Notes: generated by a model from the sequence alone, not told the origin. A DNA stretch of 64,000 bases from Lactobacillus kimbladii (GCF_000970755.1 NZ_KQ034007.1:1032980-1096979); one strand, 5' to 3'; shown: positions 27,718 to 36,987, counted from the stretch's first letter. Numbers and translations are program-made.

Positions 27718-28621
27718 TGTAATTACCCTCCTCATCAATTAAATTAGAAGCTTTTGCTGTTTCAATAACGCGATCAGCTTTTTCAACTACAGGTTTGTCA
27801 ACCATCTTGCCGTTCATCGAAATTACTCCAGACCCCTTTGCCTTTGCTTCTTGAATTGCATTTTGCACAGCAAGTGCATTTTCAATTTCGTCTTTAGTAG
27901 GGTTGAATACTTTATTAACCATTGGAATTTGCCGTGGATTGACCAAAGACTTGCCATCATATCCCAGTTCATAAATATATTTTGTTTCGCGGTAAAACCC
28001 TTCGGTGTCGTTCATATTAGAAAAAACAGTATCAAAGGCATAAACGTCTGCAGCTCTAGCAGCTTGTAAAACCATGTTGCGAGCAAATTCAAGTTCACGT
28101 CCGTCAGGGTAACGATGGGTGTGCATATCAGCAGTATAATCTTCACCTGAAACTGCCAAGCCCATCATCAAAGGCGTTGCAGTAGCAATTTCCGGTGCAT
28201 TAAGAACGCCTTTAGCACTTTCAATCGCAGCCATTACGCCAATAGAGCCTTTTTCAACGCCATATTCTTCTTCTGCCTTTTCCATATCTGCTACTAATTT
28301 TTTAATCATTGCAGCTGATTCAGTTTTAGGCAGGCGAATAACATCCACTCCAGCGCGCACCATTGCCTTTACGTCTTCGTCATAAAAAGGCGTATCTTGA
28401 CCATTAATTCTGACAACTACTTCTGCACCACTGAAATCAACTGTTTTAATAGCATTAAATACTAACATTCTTGCTGCATCTTTTTCAGTTAGAGATACTG
28501 CATCTTCCAAATCCAACATAATAGAGTCGGCACCATAGATACCGGCATCCTTAACCATAGCTGGATTATTTCCCGGTACAAACATCATTGTTCGACGCAA
28601 ACGATTTTTAACGTAAGTCAT
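27707..28621 (-). CDS. citE: Citrate lyase beta subunit (citryl-ACP lyase)
   Basis: CitE cleaves citryl-ACP to acetyl-ACP and oxaloacetate. It is a HpcH/HpaI TIM-barrel enzyme of 304 aa with the start [32 protein letters not shown] carries metal ligands, [10 protein letters not shown] contains a substrate Arg, and [16 protein letters not shown] is family-specific. It starts directly after the citD stop, and GGAGG lies 11 bases upstream. Confidence 0.95.
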   Translation of the reverse strand: MTYVKNRLRRTMMFVPGNNPAMVKDAGIYGADSIMLDLEDAVSLTEKDAARMLVFNAIKTVDFSGAEVVVRINGQDTPFYDEDVKAMVRAGVDVIRLPKTESAAMIKKLVADMEKAEEEYGVEKGSIGVMAAIESAKGVLNAPEIATATPLMMGLAVSGEDYTADMHTHRYPDGRELEFARNMVLQAARAADVYAFDTVFSNMNDTEGFYRETKYIYELGYDGKSLVNPRQIPMVNKVFNPTKDEIENALAVQNAIQEAKAKGSGVISMNGKMVDKPVVEKADRVIETAKASNLIDEEGNYIGE

Positions 28622-28918
28622 TTATTGCAATACCTCCAATCTTGGTTTATCCGTTGTTTCGGTTGCTCTTTGAGCCGCAGCTAATGTACGTGCAGCAATC
28701 ACACAGTCAAGGGCCCCTTTATCAGTAGCCTTAACTTTCGCATTTTCAATTCCGAATTTTTTAAGAGTATCAGTTATTACTTTTTTGATCTGATCTCCGT
28801 AAGATTTGGCTACTTCGGATTCCAAGTCGATTTCAATACCATTTTGACCAGCCGATACCATTATTTGAATATCTGAAGATTCTAAAGTTCCTGCCACTCC
28901 AACAGTCTTAATTTCCAT
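28622..28918 (-). CDS. citD: Citrate lyase gamma subunit (acyl carrier protein)
   Basis: CitD carries the phosphoribosyl-dephospho-CoA prosthetic arm. S14 in AGTLESSDIQI is the expected attachment residue. Length is 98 aa, normal. It overlaps the end of citC by 11 bases and is immediately followed by citE, in the standard citCDEF order. Confidence 0.95.
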   Translation of the reverse strand: MEIKTVGVAGTLESSDIQIMVSAGQNGIEIDLESEVAKSYGDQIKKVITDTLKKFGIENAKVKATDKGALDCVIAARTLAAAQRATETTDKPRLEVLQ

Positions 28919-29963
28919 TGATGTTCATTCCTTTCTTTATTCTTTCTTTTAAAATTTGATAGTTTTTATTAATAAAATCAAATGTAGTTGGCGGGACTAA
29001 ATTTGAAACGTCCTTTAATTCATCACTTTTGATCAATTGACGGACACGTGTAGCTGTAATTATTTGATCGTTATTGCAAAAGCGTTTGACAATTTCAACG
29101 TCAATTTTGGGACTAAGTGTGTTTTTTAAACTTTGATTATAGAAATTAGTTGTTCTTGAAAATGGTTCAGTACCCAAATAACGTTTTTTTATTGCCAGTT
29201 TCGGTGCAATAGTATTTTTAAAAATTAACGCATCAATCTCCGTTTGCGTAGCGATTAGTTCATCAGGTGATTTTAAAAAGTATGCCGGAAAAGTTGATTG
29301 AGAAACTAGATAGTCCCCACCGCTAATTACTAACACGTTTTGGTATTCAGAAGTTCCTTTTTTTACCAGTTCCATTCTTTCACTCGTTTTAAATAATGAA
29401 GCATCCGTAGCAACAACAAACACGTATACCAGATCATTCTCGCTACTAGCAAGTTTTACCAAGGCCTGATGACCTAAAGTAAACGGATTAGCATTCATGA
29501 CAATTGCAGCAACTTTTTTATGATTTTGGTCTTCTATTCTGGGAATTTTGGCTAAAAAGTCCTGAATATTTGGTGTGCCACTCTCTAAAAAAGCAGCCTC
29601 ATCAGTATGAGCCAGTTCCTTAAAATTTAAATGAGAAAAACTGGCAGAATATTTTGCTTTAGTAAATACAAATGAATGATAAATTTTTTGACTAAAAAGG
29701 TATTCTTCTAGAGCTGTAACTATCTGATTAAATCTTGCTCCCTGAACAGATGCATCATTTGAAACAGCGATATATTTGAGAACATTTCCAGCAATGCTAC
29801 CTGTGCCAACTAATTGACCATCTTCATCAATTAGACCCACAGTATGATCAATCACAGCAACTTCACGAGAGCTAAAATTGTTAATTCCTTGGCTGATTAG
29901 AAATTTTTGCCACCTTTTTTTGGTTTCCGGCAATGTTAAAAAAAGTTCTACGGTTTTATCCAT
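28908..29963 (-). CDS. citC: [Citrate (pro-3S)-lyase] ligase
   Basis: CitC uses ATP and acetate to acetylate the lyase prosthetic group and activate the enzyme. The protein is 351 aa: an N-terminal GNAT-like domain (about 1-130) and a cytidylyltransferase-like domain with AAIVMNANPFTLGHQALV near 150-170. ATRVRQLIKSDELKDVSNLVPPTT lies near the end. It overlaps citD and is preceded 22 bases away by the alpha/beta hydrolase gene. Confidence 0.93.
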   Translation of the reverse strand: MDKTVELFLTLPETKKRWQKFLISQGINNFSSREVAVIDHTVGLIDEDGQLVGTGSIAGNVLKYIAVSNDASVQGARFNQIVTALEEYLFSQKIYHSFVFTKAKYSASFSHLNFKELAHTDEAAFLESGTPNIQDFLAKIPRIEDQNHKKVAAIVMNANPFTLGHQALVKLASSENDLVYVFVVATDASLFKTSERMELVKKGTSEYQNVLVISGGDYLVSQSTFPAYFLKSPDELIATQTEIDALIFKNTIAPKLAIKKRYLGTEPFSRTTNFYNQSLKNTLSPKIDVEIVKRFCNNDQIITATRVRQLIKSDELKDVSNLVPPTTFDFINKNYQILKERIKKGMNINGN

Positions 29964-29984
29964 TTATCCGATTCTCACCTTTTG

Positions 29985-30779
29985 TTAAATCCTTTTTAAA
30001 AAGTTCATAACTTCTTTATACATGCTTAAAGGCTGCTCAGCCTGAATTAAGTGTCCACAATTTTTAATAATTTTTGCGCTAATCATTTGATTCAACTTTT
30101 CCATGGCAAAGGCAAAATGATAATCAAAAAAAGGAGAATTCTGTCCTGCTAAAACCAGCATTGGAATTTTTAAATCAATTAAAACATCTCGCCAATCTTG
30201 CATTGCGTGTTCAATGCGACAAAGATAATTTTCTTCAGCAAAATAGCGAAATTTTTCAGACTCTGCTTTTGCCTTTTTAAACATCTCATCATTAATATGA
30301 GCATAAATGCCATTGCCAAGATCCGCCTTTAAATAATCCGGGTAATTCTGCCAAGTTAAATCTTTAAAACCATACTCCCAAGAGCTATCTCGAATCATCT
30401 TGGGAGGCTGATCCAAATCGATAATTGCCTGTAGTCTGTTATATCCAAACAATGAAACATAAGCCCAAATATTTGCAGCACCCATTGAATTTCCAATAGC
30501 AATAATATTTTTCAAGTTTAACTTGGTAATCAGTTCCTCTAAATCAGCCGCATGACGACTGATACGCTGTCCTTTAAATGTTCTCTGTGAGCGACCCTGA
30601 TTACGCGGATCTATTACAATAAAACGATAATCAGATGCAAAAAGTTTGGCAACTTCTTCCCATAATATTGCGGTGCTTCCTATACCGGGAACTGCCAATA
30701 TAGGTTGTTTGCTTTCTTCAGTATCATAATATGCTATTCGTATCCCATCATTAGTGATTAAATTTTTCTCTTCAAGCAT
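29985..30779 (-). CDS. Alpha/beta hydrolase within the citrate operon
   Basis: An alpha/beta-fold hydrolase of 264 aa. The nucleophile is S98 in GNSMGAAN, an oxyanion-loop region VPGIGST lies near 30, an aspartate sits around 216 in LAGQNSPFFDY, and a catalytic His is in CGHLIQAEQP. The cap region is short. The substrate is unknown. It has no obvious role in citrate fermentation, yet it starts directly after the transporter stop and is 22 bases from citC, so it is cotranscribed with them. Confidence 0.78.
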   Translation of the reverse strand: MLEEKNLITNDGIRIAYYDTEESKQPILAVPGIGSTAILWEEVAKLFASDYRFIVIDPRNQGRSQRTFKGQRISRHAADLEELITKLNLKNIIAIGNSMGAANIWAYVSLFGYNRLQAIIDLDQPPKMIRDSSWEYGFKDLTWQNYPDYLKADLGNGIYAHINDEMFKKAKAESEKFRYFAEENYLCRIEHAMQDWRDVLIDLKIPMLVLAGQNSPFFDYHFAFAMEKLNQMISAKIIKNCGHLIQAEQPLSMYKEVMNFLKRI

Positions 30780-32246
30780 TTACCAGATTCCAATAATTTT
30801 CATCCAGAAAGTTCCAATTACACCAAAAATCAGTAAATAGATAATTCCTAAGATAAAGTTGTATTTCCACCATTCACCTTGTTTAATGTAACCTGTCGTA
30901 GCTAAAATTGAAGCTGGTCCATTGGCATAGTGAGTGGTTGAAGCATTGAAAGCTCCTGTAAATGCAAGCAGCATTGCTGAAAGTCCCAAAGGAGCACCAG
31001 TAGCTACTGCCACTGACAAGAATGGCAAATATAAGGCAGTCATATGAGCGGTTCCACTAGCAAAGAAGTAATGAGTATAAAACATTAATATTACCAAAAC
31101 CACTAATACTATTTGCCAGCTGATACCGTGAAGACTTGTTTGAATGGTCTTTGAGAACCAGTCAATAAAGCCAAATGAAATAAGTTTACTTGCCATAAAA
31201 ATTAAAATCGACAGCCAAATCAAAATATTCCAGGCACCAGTTTGGTTCAAGGCATCTTTCATGGTTAAAACACCAGTTAACAGCAACAAGCCAACTGCTA
31301 GAAAGGCAACAAAAGTTGAATCTAATTGAGGAATCTCAAAAACGCCAGATAAAACCCATAAAATTATCGCTAGCAAAAATACCATTGACATAATTTTTTC
31401 TGGTTTTGTAACTGGTCCCATCTCCTTTAAATGATCAGTGGCCCATTTTTCAGCATTAGGTGTTTCTTTTATCTCTGGTGGAAAAATTTTATAAATTACA
31501 AGAGGAATTACAATAGTTGCAACAAGAACAGGAACGACTGCGGCTGAAAACCAACTAATCCAGGTCATGTTATAATTCTTCTGTGCTGCCATTTGTGAAG
31601 CAACCATGTTAGGTGCTGCGCCAGTAATAAAGAGGGCAGTTGAAAGAATATTGGCATGAAAAGCCATAAAGCTGAGATAGGCACCAATTTTCTTGCGGGA
31701 AGGGTCATTAGGGTATGAATCATAATCTTTAGATATTGATTCGGTTACGGGCCAAACGACTCCTCCAGTTCTGGCACTGTTTGAAGGAATTAGAGCTCCT
31801 AGAACTAATTCCAATCCAGTAATGGCATAACCAATACCAATGGATTTCTTGCCGAAACGTTTAATCATCCAATAGGCTATTCGATTACCCAAACCAGTTT
31901 TACTAATACCATAAGCCATGATGAAAGCCATAGCAATCAGCCAAGAAGCTGAATTGCTAAAGGCACTAAGAATTCCAGTTGTTACTTTCCCTGTTTTAGG
32001 ATCAACAATGTCCTTGATTGGGGCTAAGCCAACTAAAACCGTTACTATTAGTCCGATTAAAGTGGTGCCACCTATTGGCAAAGGTTTCGTGATACATCCA
32101 ACAATAGTTGCTACAAAAATAGCAAACATTTCCCAAGCTGGAGCAGATAGGCCTGCAGGACGCAAAGGCGTGATGCACCAAAGTATAACACCAACAGCCA
32201 GAGGCAAAATAAATCCCTTGTAATTAACTTTCTCTAGTGTTTTCAT
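30780..32246 (-). CDS. DASS-family anion transporter (CitT-like), probably citrate/succinate exchanger
   Basis: This is a divalent anion:sodium symporter family protein of 488 aa with about 12 membrane segments. The N-terminus shows TPLRPAGLSAPAW, similar to CitT. The family SNT-like motif appears as IPSNSARTGGVVWP near 153, and a second signature FASGTAHMTALYLPFL lies near 390. CitT relatives exchange citrate for succinate, fitting a module that ends in fumarate reductase. The exchange mode is inferred. A paralogue with the same length occurs at 42990-44405. Confidence 0.85.
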   Translation of the reverse strand: MKTLEKVNYKGFILPLAVGVILWCITPLRPAGLSAPAWEMFAIFVATIVGCITKPLPIGGTTLIGLIVTVLVGLAPIKDIVDPKTGKVTTGILSAFSNSASWLIAMAFIMAYGISKTGLGNRIAYWMIKRFGKKSIGIGYAITGLELVLGALIPSNSARTGGVVWPVTESISKDYDSYPNDPSRKKIGAYLSFMAFHANILSTALFITGAAPNMVASQMAAQKNYNMTWISWFSAAVVPVLVATIVIPLVIYKIFPPEIKETPNAEKWATDHLKEMGPVTKPEKIMSMVFLLAIILWVLSGVFEIPQLDSTFVAFLAVGLLLLTGVLTMKDALNQTGAWNILIWLSILIFMASKLISFGFIDWFSKTIQTSLHGISWQIVLVVLVILMFYTHYFFASGTAHMTALYLPFLSVAVATGAPLGLSAMLLAFTGAFNASTTHYANGPASILATTGYIKQGEWWKYNFILGIIYLLIFGVIGTFWMKIIGIW

Positions 32247-32251
32247 TTTAA

Positions 32252-32962
32252 TTACCTGTAATTTTCCGGGCGATAAATATCGTCGATAATTTCATAATTT
32301 TTATTCTTTAGTTCTTCATCAAGCCAATTTATATTTCCTGTGCCATCATGAAAACTGGCCGCTTTTGCATCATCTTTTTTATGAAAATCCTGAACAACTG
32401 GAAGCAATTCACTTGCTTCTTCTAAAGCAATCTTAATAACACCATCGGCATCACCTAAAATTACGTCACCAGGATTAACACTTACATTCCCACAAGAAAT
32501 TGGGACATTTATTTCTCCCGGACCCTCTTTATATGGTCCATCAGGTGTTGTACTAACTGCGTATATGGGCAAGTCCCAATTACGCAAACTATCAATGTCA
32601 CGTATTGGTCCGTCAACTACGACTCCAGCAACATGTCTTTGGTCGCGCAGCCAGGTCATCATCACTTCGCCAATAACAGCCCTGGTATTATCATTTTCAT
32701 TATCAATGACAACGATATCGCCTTCATGACAATATTTTAACGCTGCATAAATAGTCAAATTATCACCTGGACGGTTATGAACTGTAAAAGCTGGTCCACA
32801 CATTTCCTCATGAGGCTTGGACATAAGCTTAATTCTTGGTGCCATTGCACCTGTTCTATTCATACAATCAGCCACGTTTGATGAGGGCAACTTTCTGTAC
32901 GCAGCAATTACTTCTTTTTGCGGAAGGTTTCTTTTTAAAAAAATCCTTTTTCCAACCTGCAT
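32252..32962 (-). CDS. RraA-like protein, possible oxaloacetate decarboxylase/aldolase
   Basis: RraA-fold proteins include RNase E inhibitors and class II pyruvate aldolases (HMG/CHA aldolase) that also decarboxylate oxaloacetate. The 236-aa protein has the active-site pattern GVVVDGPIRDIDSL (the Arg-Asp pair), GEVMMTWL, and GDADGVIKI. No RNase E role is expected in a Lactobacillus. Its place between malate dehydrogenase and the citrate transporter suggests it decarboxylates oxaloacetate to pyruvate, replacing the usual citM or oad genes. AGAAGG lies eight bases upstream. Confidence 0.8.
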   Translation of the reverse strand: MQVGKRIFLKRNLPQKEVIAAYRKLPSSNVADCMNRTGAMAPRIKLMSKPHEEMCGPAFTVHNRPGDNLTIYAALKYCHEGDIVVIDNENDNTRAVIGEVMMTWLRDQRHVAGVVVDGPIRDIDSLRNWDLPIYAVSTTPDGPYKEGPGEINVPISCGNVSVNPGDVILGDADGVIKIALEEASELLPVVQDFHKKDDAKAASFHDGTGNINWLDEELKNKNYEIIDDIYRPENYR

Positions 32963-32982
32963 TCGTCATGCCTTCTTTTTGG

Positions 32983-33912
32983 TTAATCTAAAGCAATATT
33001 ATCTAGTACTTCCTGCATTTTGGAAGCTGAGTTTAGCATCTTAGCTTTTTCAGTTTCAGAAAGCTCAGTTTCAAGCACCTGACTAATTCCTGCACCATTT
33101 ACGACAGCTGGAGTTCCTAGATAAAGCTCATTTTTAATTCCATATTCACCCTTAATTGGTGCTGATAAAGGCAAGGCGATTGATCGATTAGTTAATATTG
33201 CAGTAACAATTTGAGTTAACATCATCGCAATGCCATAAAATGTAGCACCTTTATTTTCAATTATTTTTCCTCCTTTTTTACGAACACCTGATTCTACTTG
33301 ATCCAGCACAGAGTTGTCAATACCGGCAAAATCTTTAAGTGGCTTGCCACTAACTGTTGACTCATCAAAGTTTTCGAAAGAAGTATCACCATGCTCTCCT
33401 AAAACCATAGAATTAACTTCAGCAACAGGAACATGTAATCTTCTTGCCAAATCAACTTTCAAGCGAGCTGAATCAAGAGAAGTTCCCGTTCCGATAACCT
33501 TATTTTTAGGGAAGCCAGATAGTTTCTGGGTCAGCGTTGTTAAAATATCAACGGGATTAGCAGAAACGAGAAAAATACCGTTAAAGCCTGATTCAACTAC
33601 AGGTTGAATTATGCTTTTTAAGATATTTACGTTTTTATTAACCAGATCCAAACGGCTTTCTCCCGGCTTACGCGGAACACCAGCGGTGATCACAACAACG
33701 TCAGCATCTTTTGCATCAGAGTATTCTCCAGAATGAATATTACATTCTCCTGTAAATGGCAGTATGTCTTCTAAATCCATTGAATCACCCAGTGGGCGCT
33801 TTTTTACCACATCGCAAATAACCAGTTCGTCAACTCTGGTATGTTGTAATAAATCATTGGCAAAAGTTGAACCTACTGCTCCATCACCAACTAGCAAAAC
33901 CTTTTTATTCAT
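32983..33912 (-). CDS. mdh: LDH-fold malate dehydrogenase
   Basis: A 309-aa NAD-dependent 2-hydroxyacid dehydrogenase of the LDH/MDH family. It has GDGAVGS (9-15), D34 after strand 2 (NAD preference), the catalytic D147/R150 (LDSAR) and H174 in GEHGDT. The substrate-loop residue that is Gln in lactate dehydrogenases (GAPQKPGE) is R81 here (GVPRKPGE), as in malate dehydrogenases. With citrate lyase upstream in the pathway and fumarase and fumarate reductase adjacent, oxaloacetate to malate is the likely reaction. I start at ATG 33910-33912 (AAAGGA nine bases upstream). Confidence 0.85.
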   Translation of the reverse strand: MNKKVLLVGDGAVGSTFANDLLQHTRVDELVICDVVKKRPLGDSMDLEDILPFTGECNIHSGEYSDAKDADVVVITAGVPRKPGESRLDLVNKNVNILKSIIQPVVESGFNGIFLVSANPVDILTTLTQKLSGFPKNKVIGTGTSLDSARLKVDLARRLHVPVAEVNSMVLGEHGDTSFENFDESTVSGKPLKDFAGIDNSVLDQVESGVRKKGGKIIENKGATFYGIAMMLTQIVTAILTNRSIALPLSAPIKGEYGIKNELYLGTPAVVNGAGISQVLETELSETEKAKMLNSASKMQEVLDNIALD

Positions 33913-33961
33913 AACATCATTTCCTTTCAAATTTTAAAAAATGTAATCCTTTACATAAATA

Positions 33962-33990
33962 ATTATAAAATTTATCCTAGCATTTTTCAA
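33962..33990 (-). promoter_or_regulatory. Promoter of the mdh-rraA-DASS-citCDEF operon
   Basis: TTGAAA (33985-33990) and TATAAT (33962-33967) are separated by 17 bp on the minus strand. The upstream flank is nearly pure A-T, as described for CitI-binding regions. The string TTTTTCAATATTT (33983-33995) recurs exactly at the fumC promoter. Confidence 0.7.
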
Positions 33991-34062
33991 TATTTAAAAT
34001 AAATAATTTAAATTTTAATTTTTTAAAAATATAAAATGATTTTCATCTTTTAAATAATACAA

Positions 34063-34089
34063 AAAATGCTTAGAATTTCTAAGCATTTT
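34063..34089 (-). terminator. Terminator after fumarate reductase gene
   Basis: AAAATGCTTAGAA (34063-34075) is mirrored by 34077-34089. The stem must open a few bases to form a loop. It lies seven bases past the reductase stop, separating fumC-frd from the mdh-citrate operon. Confidence 0.75.
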
Positions 34090-34095
34090 AAATAA

Positions 34096-35493
34096 TTATT
34101 TAAATTGTCTTGTGTATTCTGTCATCTGTATACCGGCCTGCCTACCAAATACCACTGTTTCAGCAATCGAGTTTCCACCAATTCTATTATTACCATGTAA
34201 TCCTCCTGAAACTTCGCCAGCAGCATAGAGACCTGGAATAACGTTTCCATCAGAGTCCAAAACTTCAGTTTTTGGAGTTATATGAATTCCACCCATAGTA
34301 TAATGAATTGCCGGATTAATATGAATAGCAAAGAAAGGACCTTGCTCAATAGTGCGATCCATTCCAGTAGTTCGCTGATATTCACTATCATCTTTATTCT
34401 TCACAGCTTCATTCCATTTTGCAATTGTTTTCTTTAGATTATCACTGTTAACACCAATGTTTTCTGCTAATTTCTCAATGGAAGATCCTTGATTGACTAA
34501 TCCTACATGATCATAAAATTCGACAGCGGTGAAATTATTACGGATCGTTTGATCAAACAGAAGGTAAGCACCATCCTCATTTAATTTAGTGATGGCATCG
34601 GAAACGATTTTTCGAGTATCAAGCTCGTTAACAAATCTTTGTCCAGATTTATTAACTAAAATTGCTCCTTCGCCTCGTAAACCTTCACCTATTAAATAAA
34701 CGTGATCAGTATCTGTCTGTGCTGTGGGATGAACCTGAATAAATTCCATTTGCTCTAATTGAGCATCTATCTCGGTAGCTAACATTAAACCATCACCTGT
34801 AGCTCCGGGTTGATTAGTTGTTTTATAATTCGCTAGGTCTGGACGGTATTTTTGTATTAAATCTTTTGAAGAACCAAAGCCACCTGAGGCTAGTAAAGTA
34901 GCCGTCGCTTGAACCTTTTTTGTTCCTGAATCAGTTTCAACTTCAATTCCTACAACCCTTTTATCTTTATCTTGTAATAATTTAATTACACGAGAATTAT
35001 TAAAAACAGAAATATTTTTTTCCTGAATTTGCTTTAAATCTCCTGTTACTAAATAACTGCCAACCGGTGCCATTGAGGCAGGACGGTGAGCCCTCTTCTT
35101 ACTCATACCACCAGTTATTGTCAAATTTGTTAACTCGATGCCATGATTCATTAACCAGTCAATCGCCACTGCTGAGTGGTCAACAAAATATCTCAAAAGG
35201 TCGCGGTCATTTAGTCTGCCTCCACCCTTTAAAGTTTCCTGGTAAAAATCTTCCTTGTTATCTATAATCCCTTCATTAAGCTGTACCAAGCTTTCAGAAG
35301 CATTCATCCCAGATGAGGCCCTGTTAGTATTTCCACCAAGATCAGCATTTTTTTCAAAAACGGCAACATTCAAGCCTAGTTCTTTTGCTTGAATTGCGGC
35401 CGTTAAACCGGCTCCACCGGCTCCAACGATTACTGCATCATAATGGTCTTTAATTTCTGCACTGCCGTTAGGACTAAAAACAAATTTACCCAT
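34096..35493 (-). CDS. frdA: Soluble fumarate reductase (FAD flavoprotein)
   Basis: A 465-aa FAD_binding_2 flavoprotein. The GxGxxG dinucleotide motif VIVGAGGAGLTAA is at about 21-33. By alignment to flavocytochrome c fumarate reductase, the substrate residues are all present: H255 (VHPTA), E270 (IGEGLRG), R294 (NELDTR, the proton donor), H397 (IHYTMGG) and R437 (GNNRIGGNS). There is no FMN-binding domain, haem motif or signal peptide, so it is cytoplasmic and reduces fumarate to succinate. It follows fumC by 26 bases. GAGGAG lies before the ATG. Confidence 0.88.
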   Translation of the reverse strand: MGKFVFSPNGSAEIKDHYDAVIVGAGGAGLTAAIQAKELGLNVAVFEKNADLGGNTNRASSGMNASESLVQLNEGIIDNKEDFYQETLKGGGRLNDRDLLRYFVDHSAVAIDWLMNHGIELTNLTITGGMSKKRAHRPASMAPVGSYLVTGDLKQIQEKNISVFNNSRVIKLLQDKDKRVVGIEVETDSGTKKVQATATLLASGGFGSSKDLIQKYRPDLANYKTTNQPGATGDGLMLATEIDAQLEQMEFIQVHPTAQTDTDHVYLIGEGLRGEGAILVNKSGQRFVNELDTRKIVSDAITKLNEDGAYLLFDQTIRNNFTAVEFYDHVGLVNQGSSIEKLAENIGVNSDNLKKTIAKWNEAVKNKDDSEYQRTTGMDRTIEQGPFFAIHINPAIHYTMGGIHITPKTEVLDSDGNVIPGLYAAGEVSGGLHGNNRIGGNSIAETVVFGRQAGIQMTEYTRQFK

Positions 35494-35519
35494 TTTTTTC
35501 TCCTCTAAATTTTAAAAAA

Positions 35520-36923
35520 CTATTTTTCAGGATTAGTTTGAGACACATTGGTCATCGCCATATAATCCATCCACTTATCATATTCCTCTTTTGTTAATTT
35601 ACCACTTTTAAGCGCTGCTTCCTTAAGAGTGGTTCCTTCCTTATCTGCAGTTTGGGCAATTTTAGCAGCTGCATGATAACCAATATGAGGCGATAATGCC
35701 GTAACTGTCATTAATGAGCTCTCAAGCAGATCATCCATCTTTTCTGCATTAACAGTTAAACCAGCAATCATTTTATCAGCAAACCCTGTAATAGTACCAG
35801 TTAAAATATCACATGAATCTAGAAAAGCTGTAATCATGACAGTTTTATAGACATTCATTTCAAAATTTCCTTGTGAACACGCAAAAGTAATAGTGGTGTC
35901 ATTGCCAAAAACTTTTGCGGCTGCCATGGTTACTGCTTCAGCTTGCGTGGGGTTAACTTTACCAGGCATAATTGACGACCCGGGTTCATTAGCTGGTATA
36001 TTAAGCTCGTGATAGCCCGCTCTCGGTCCAGAAGCCAAAAACCTGATGTCTTGAGCAATTTTAAACATATCAGCAGCTAAAGTTTTTAAAGCACCATGAA
36101 CAACATCTAAACCGGAATGATGGGCCAGACCCCAGAACTTATTGGTATTAACTTTAAATTCGTGTCCATATACTCGAGACAATTTACCGGCAATTTTCGC
36201 AGTCATTCCAGGTGCGGCGTTAAGTCCGGTGCCAACAGCTGTTCCTCCTATTGCTAATTCATACAATGTTGGTTTAAGTTCTTGAATATAATTTAAGTCA
36301 TGTTTTAATGCAGAAATATAACCCGAAACTTCCTGGCCAAAAGTAATAGGTGTAGCGTCTTGCAAGTGAGTACGGCCTACCTTGACAGTTTTCCAATATT
36401 TATTTTGTTTGTTTTTAAGTTCATCAATAAGATGTTGGACAGCCGGTTCAAGTTTATCCAGTGCTTCTACAGCCACAATATTCATGGCAGTAGGATAAGT
36501 ATCATTTGAAGACTGTCCCCGATTAACATCATCATTTGGTAAAACGTTTAAACCTGGATGAAGTTTATTAGCTAAATTAGCAACGACTTCATTGACGTTC
36601 ATATTACTTTGGGTTCCTGATCCTGTTTGCAATACATGAAGCGGAAAATCTTTACGAAGCTCGCTATCATTTAATTTTAACAACTGGTCAATAGCTTCTT
36701 CAATTGCCGCACCTTTATCAGCTGTTTCATCCCCCACTTCGACATTTGACTCAGCAGCAGCTTTCTTCAAATGCAAAAATGCTCGGATAATTGCAAGAGG
36801 CATTAATTCGCCGCTAGGGAAATTATTACGACTGCGTTCAGTTTGGGGTCCCCAGATAGCTTCTTTTGGTATTTTGACAGGGCCAATAGTATCACTTTCA
36901 ACACGGTATTCTTTTTTGCTCAT
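35520..36923 (-). CDS. fumC: Fumarate hydratase class II
   Basis: Fumarase interconverts malate and fumarate. The 467-residue protein has the superfamily signature GSSIMPGKVNPTQAEA near 318-333, the N-terminal GTQSNMNVNEV, and GRTHLQDATPITFGQEVSGY. TAVGTGLNA supports fumarase rather than aspartase, though the two are similar. The first gene of a two-gene operon with the fumarate reductase. AAGGAG lies eight bases upstream. Confidence 0.92.
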   Translation of the reverse strand: MSKKEYRVESDTIGPVKIPKEAIWGPQTERSRNNFPSGELMPLAIIRAFLHLKKAAAESNVEVGDETADKGAAIEEAIDQLLKLNDSELRKDFPLHVLQTGSGTQSNMNVNEVVANLANKLHPGLNVLPNDDVNRGQSSNDTYPTAMNIVAVEALDKLEPAVQHLIDELKNKQNKYWKTVKVGRTHLQDATPITFGQEVSGYISALKHDLNYIQELKPTLYELAIGGTAVGTGLNAAPGMTAKIAGKLSRVYGHEFKVNTNKFWGLAHHSGLDVVHGALKTLAADMFKIAQDIRFLASGPRAGYHELNIPANEPGSSIMPGKVNPTQAEAVTMAAAKVFGNDTTITFACSQGNFEMNVYKTVMITAFLDSCDILTGTITGFADKMIAGLTVNAEKMDDLLESSLMTVTALSPHIGYHAAAKIAQTADKEGTTLKEAALKSGKLTKEEYDKWMDYMAMTNVSQTNPEK

Positions 36924-36987
36924 GTTCAGTCTCCTTATTTAATGCTGAAATTTTACTAATAATAAATTTTATATTACTCTTTTACTC

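Noticed and set aside
32252-32962. RNase E activity regulator RraA role
   Set aside because: Lactobacilli generally lack RNase E, and the operon context is citrate metabolism.
32983-33912. Annotating this gene as L-lactate dehydrogenase
   Set aside because: The specificity residue is Arg rather than Gln, and the operon supplies oxaloacetate rather than pyruvate.
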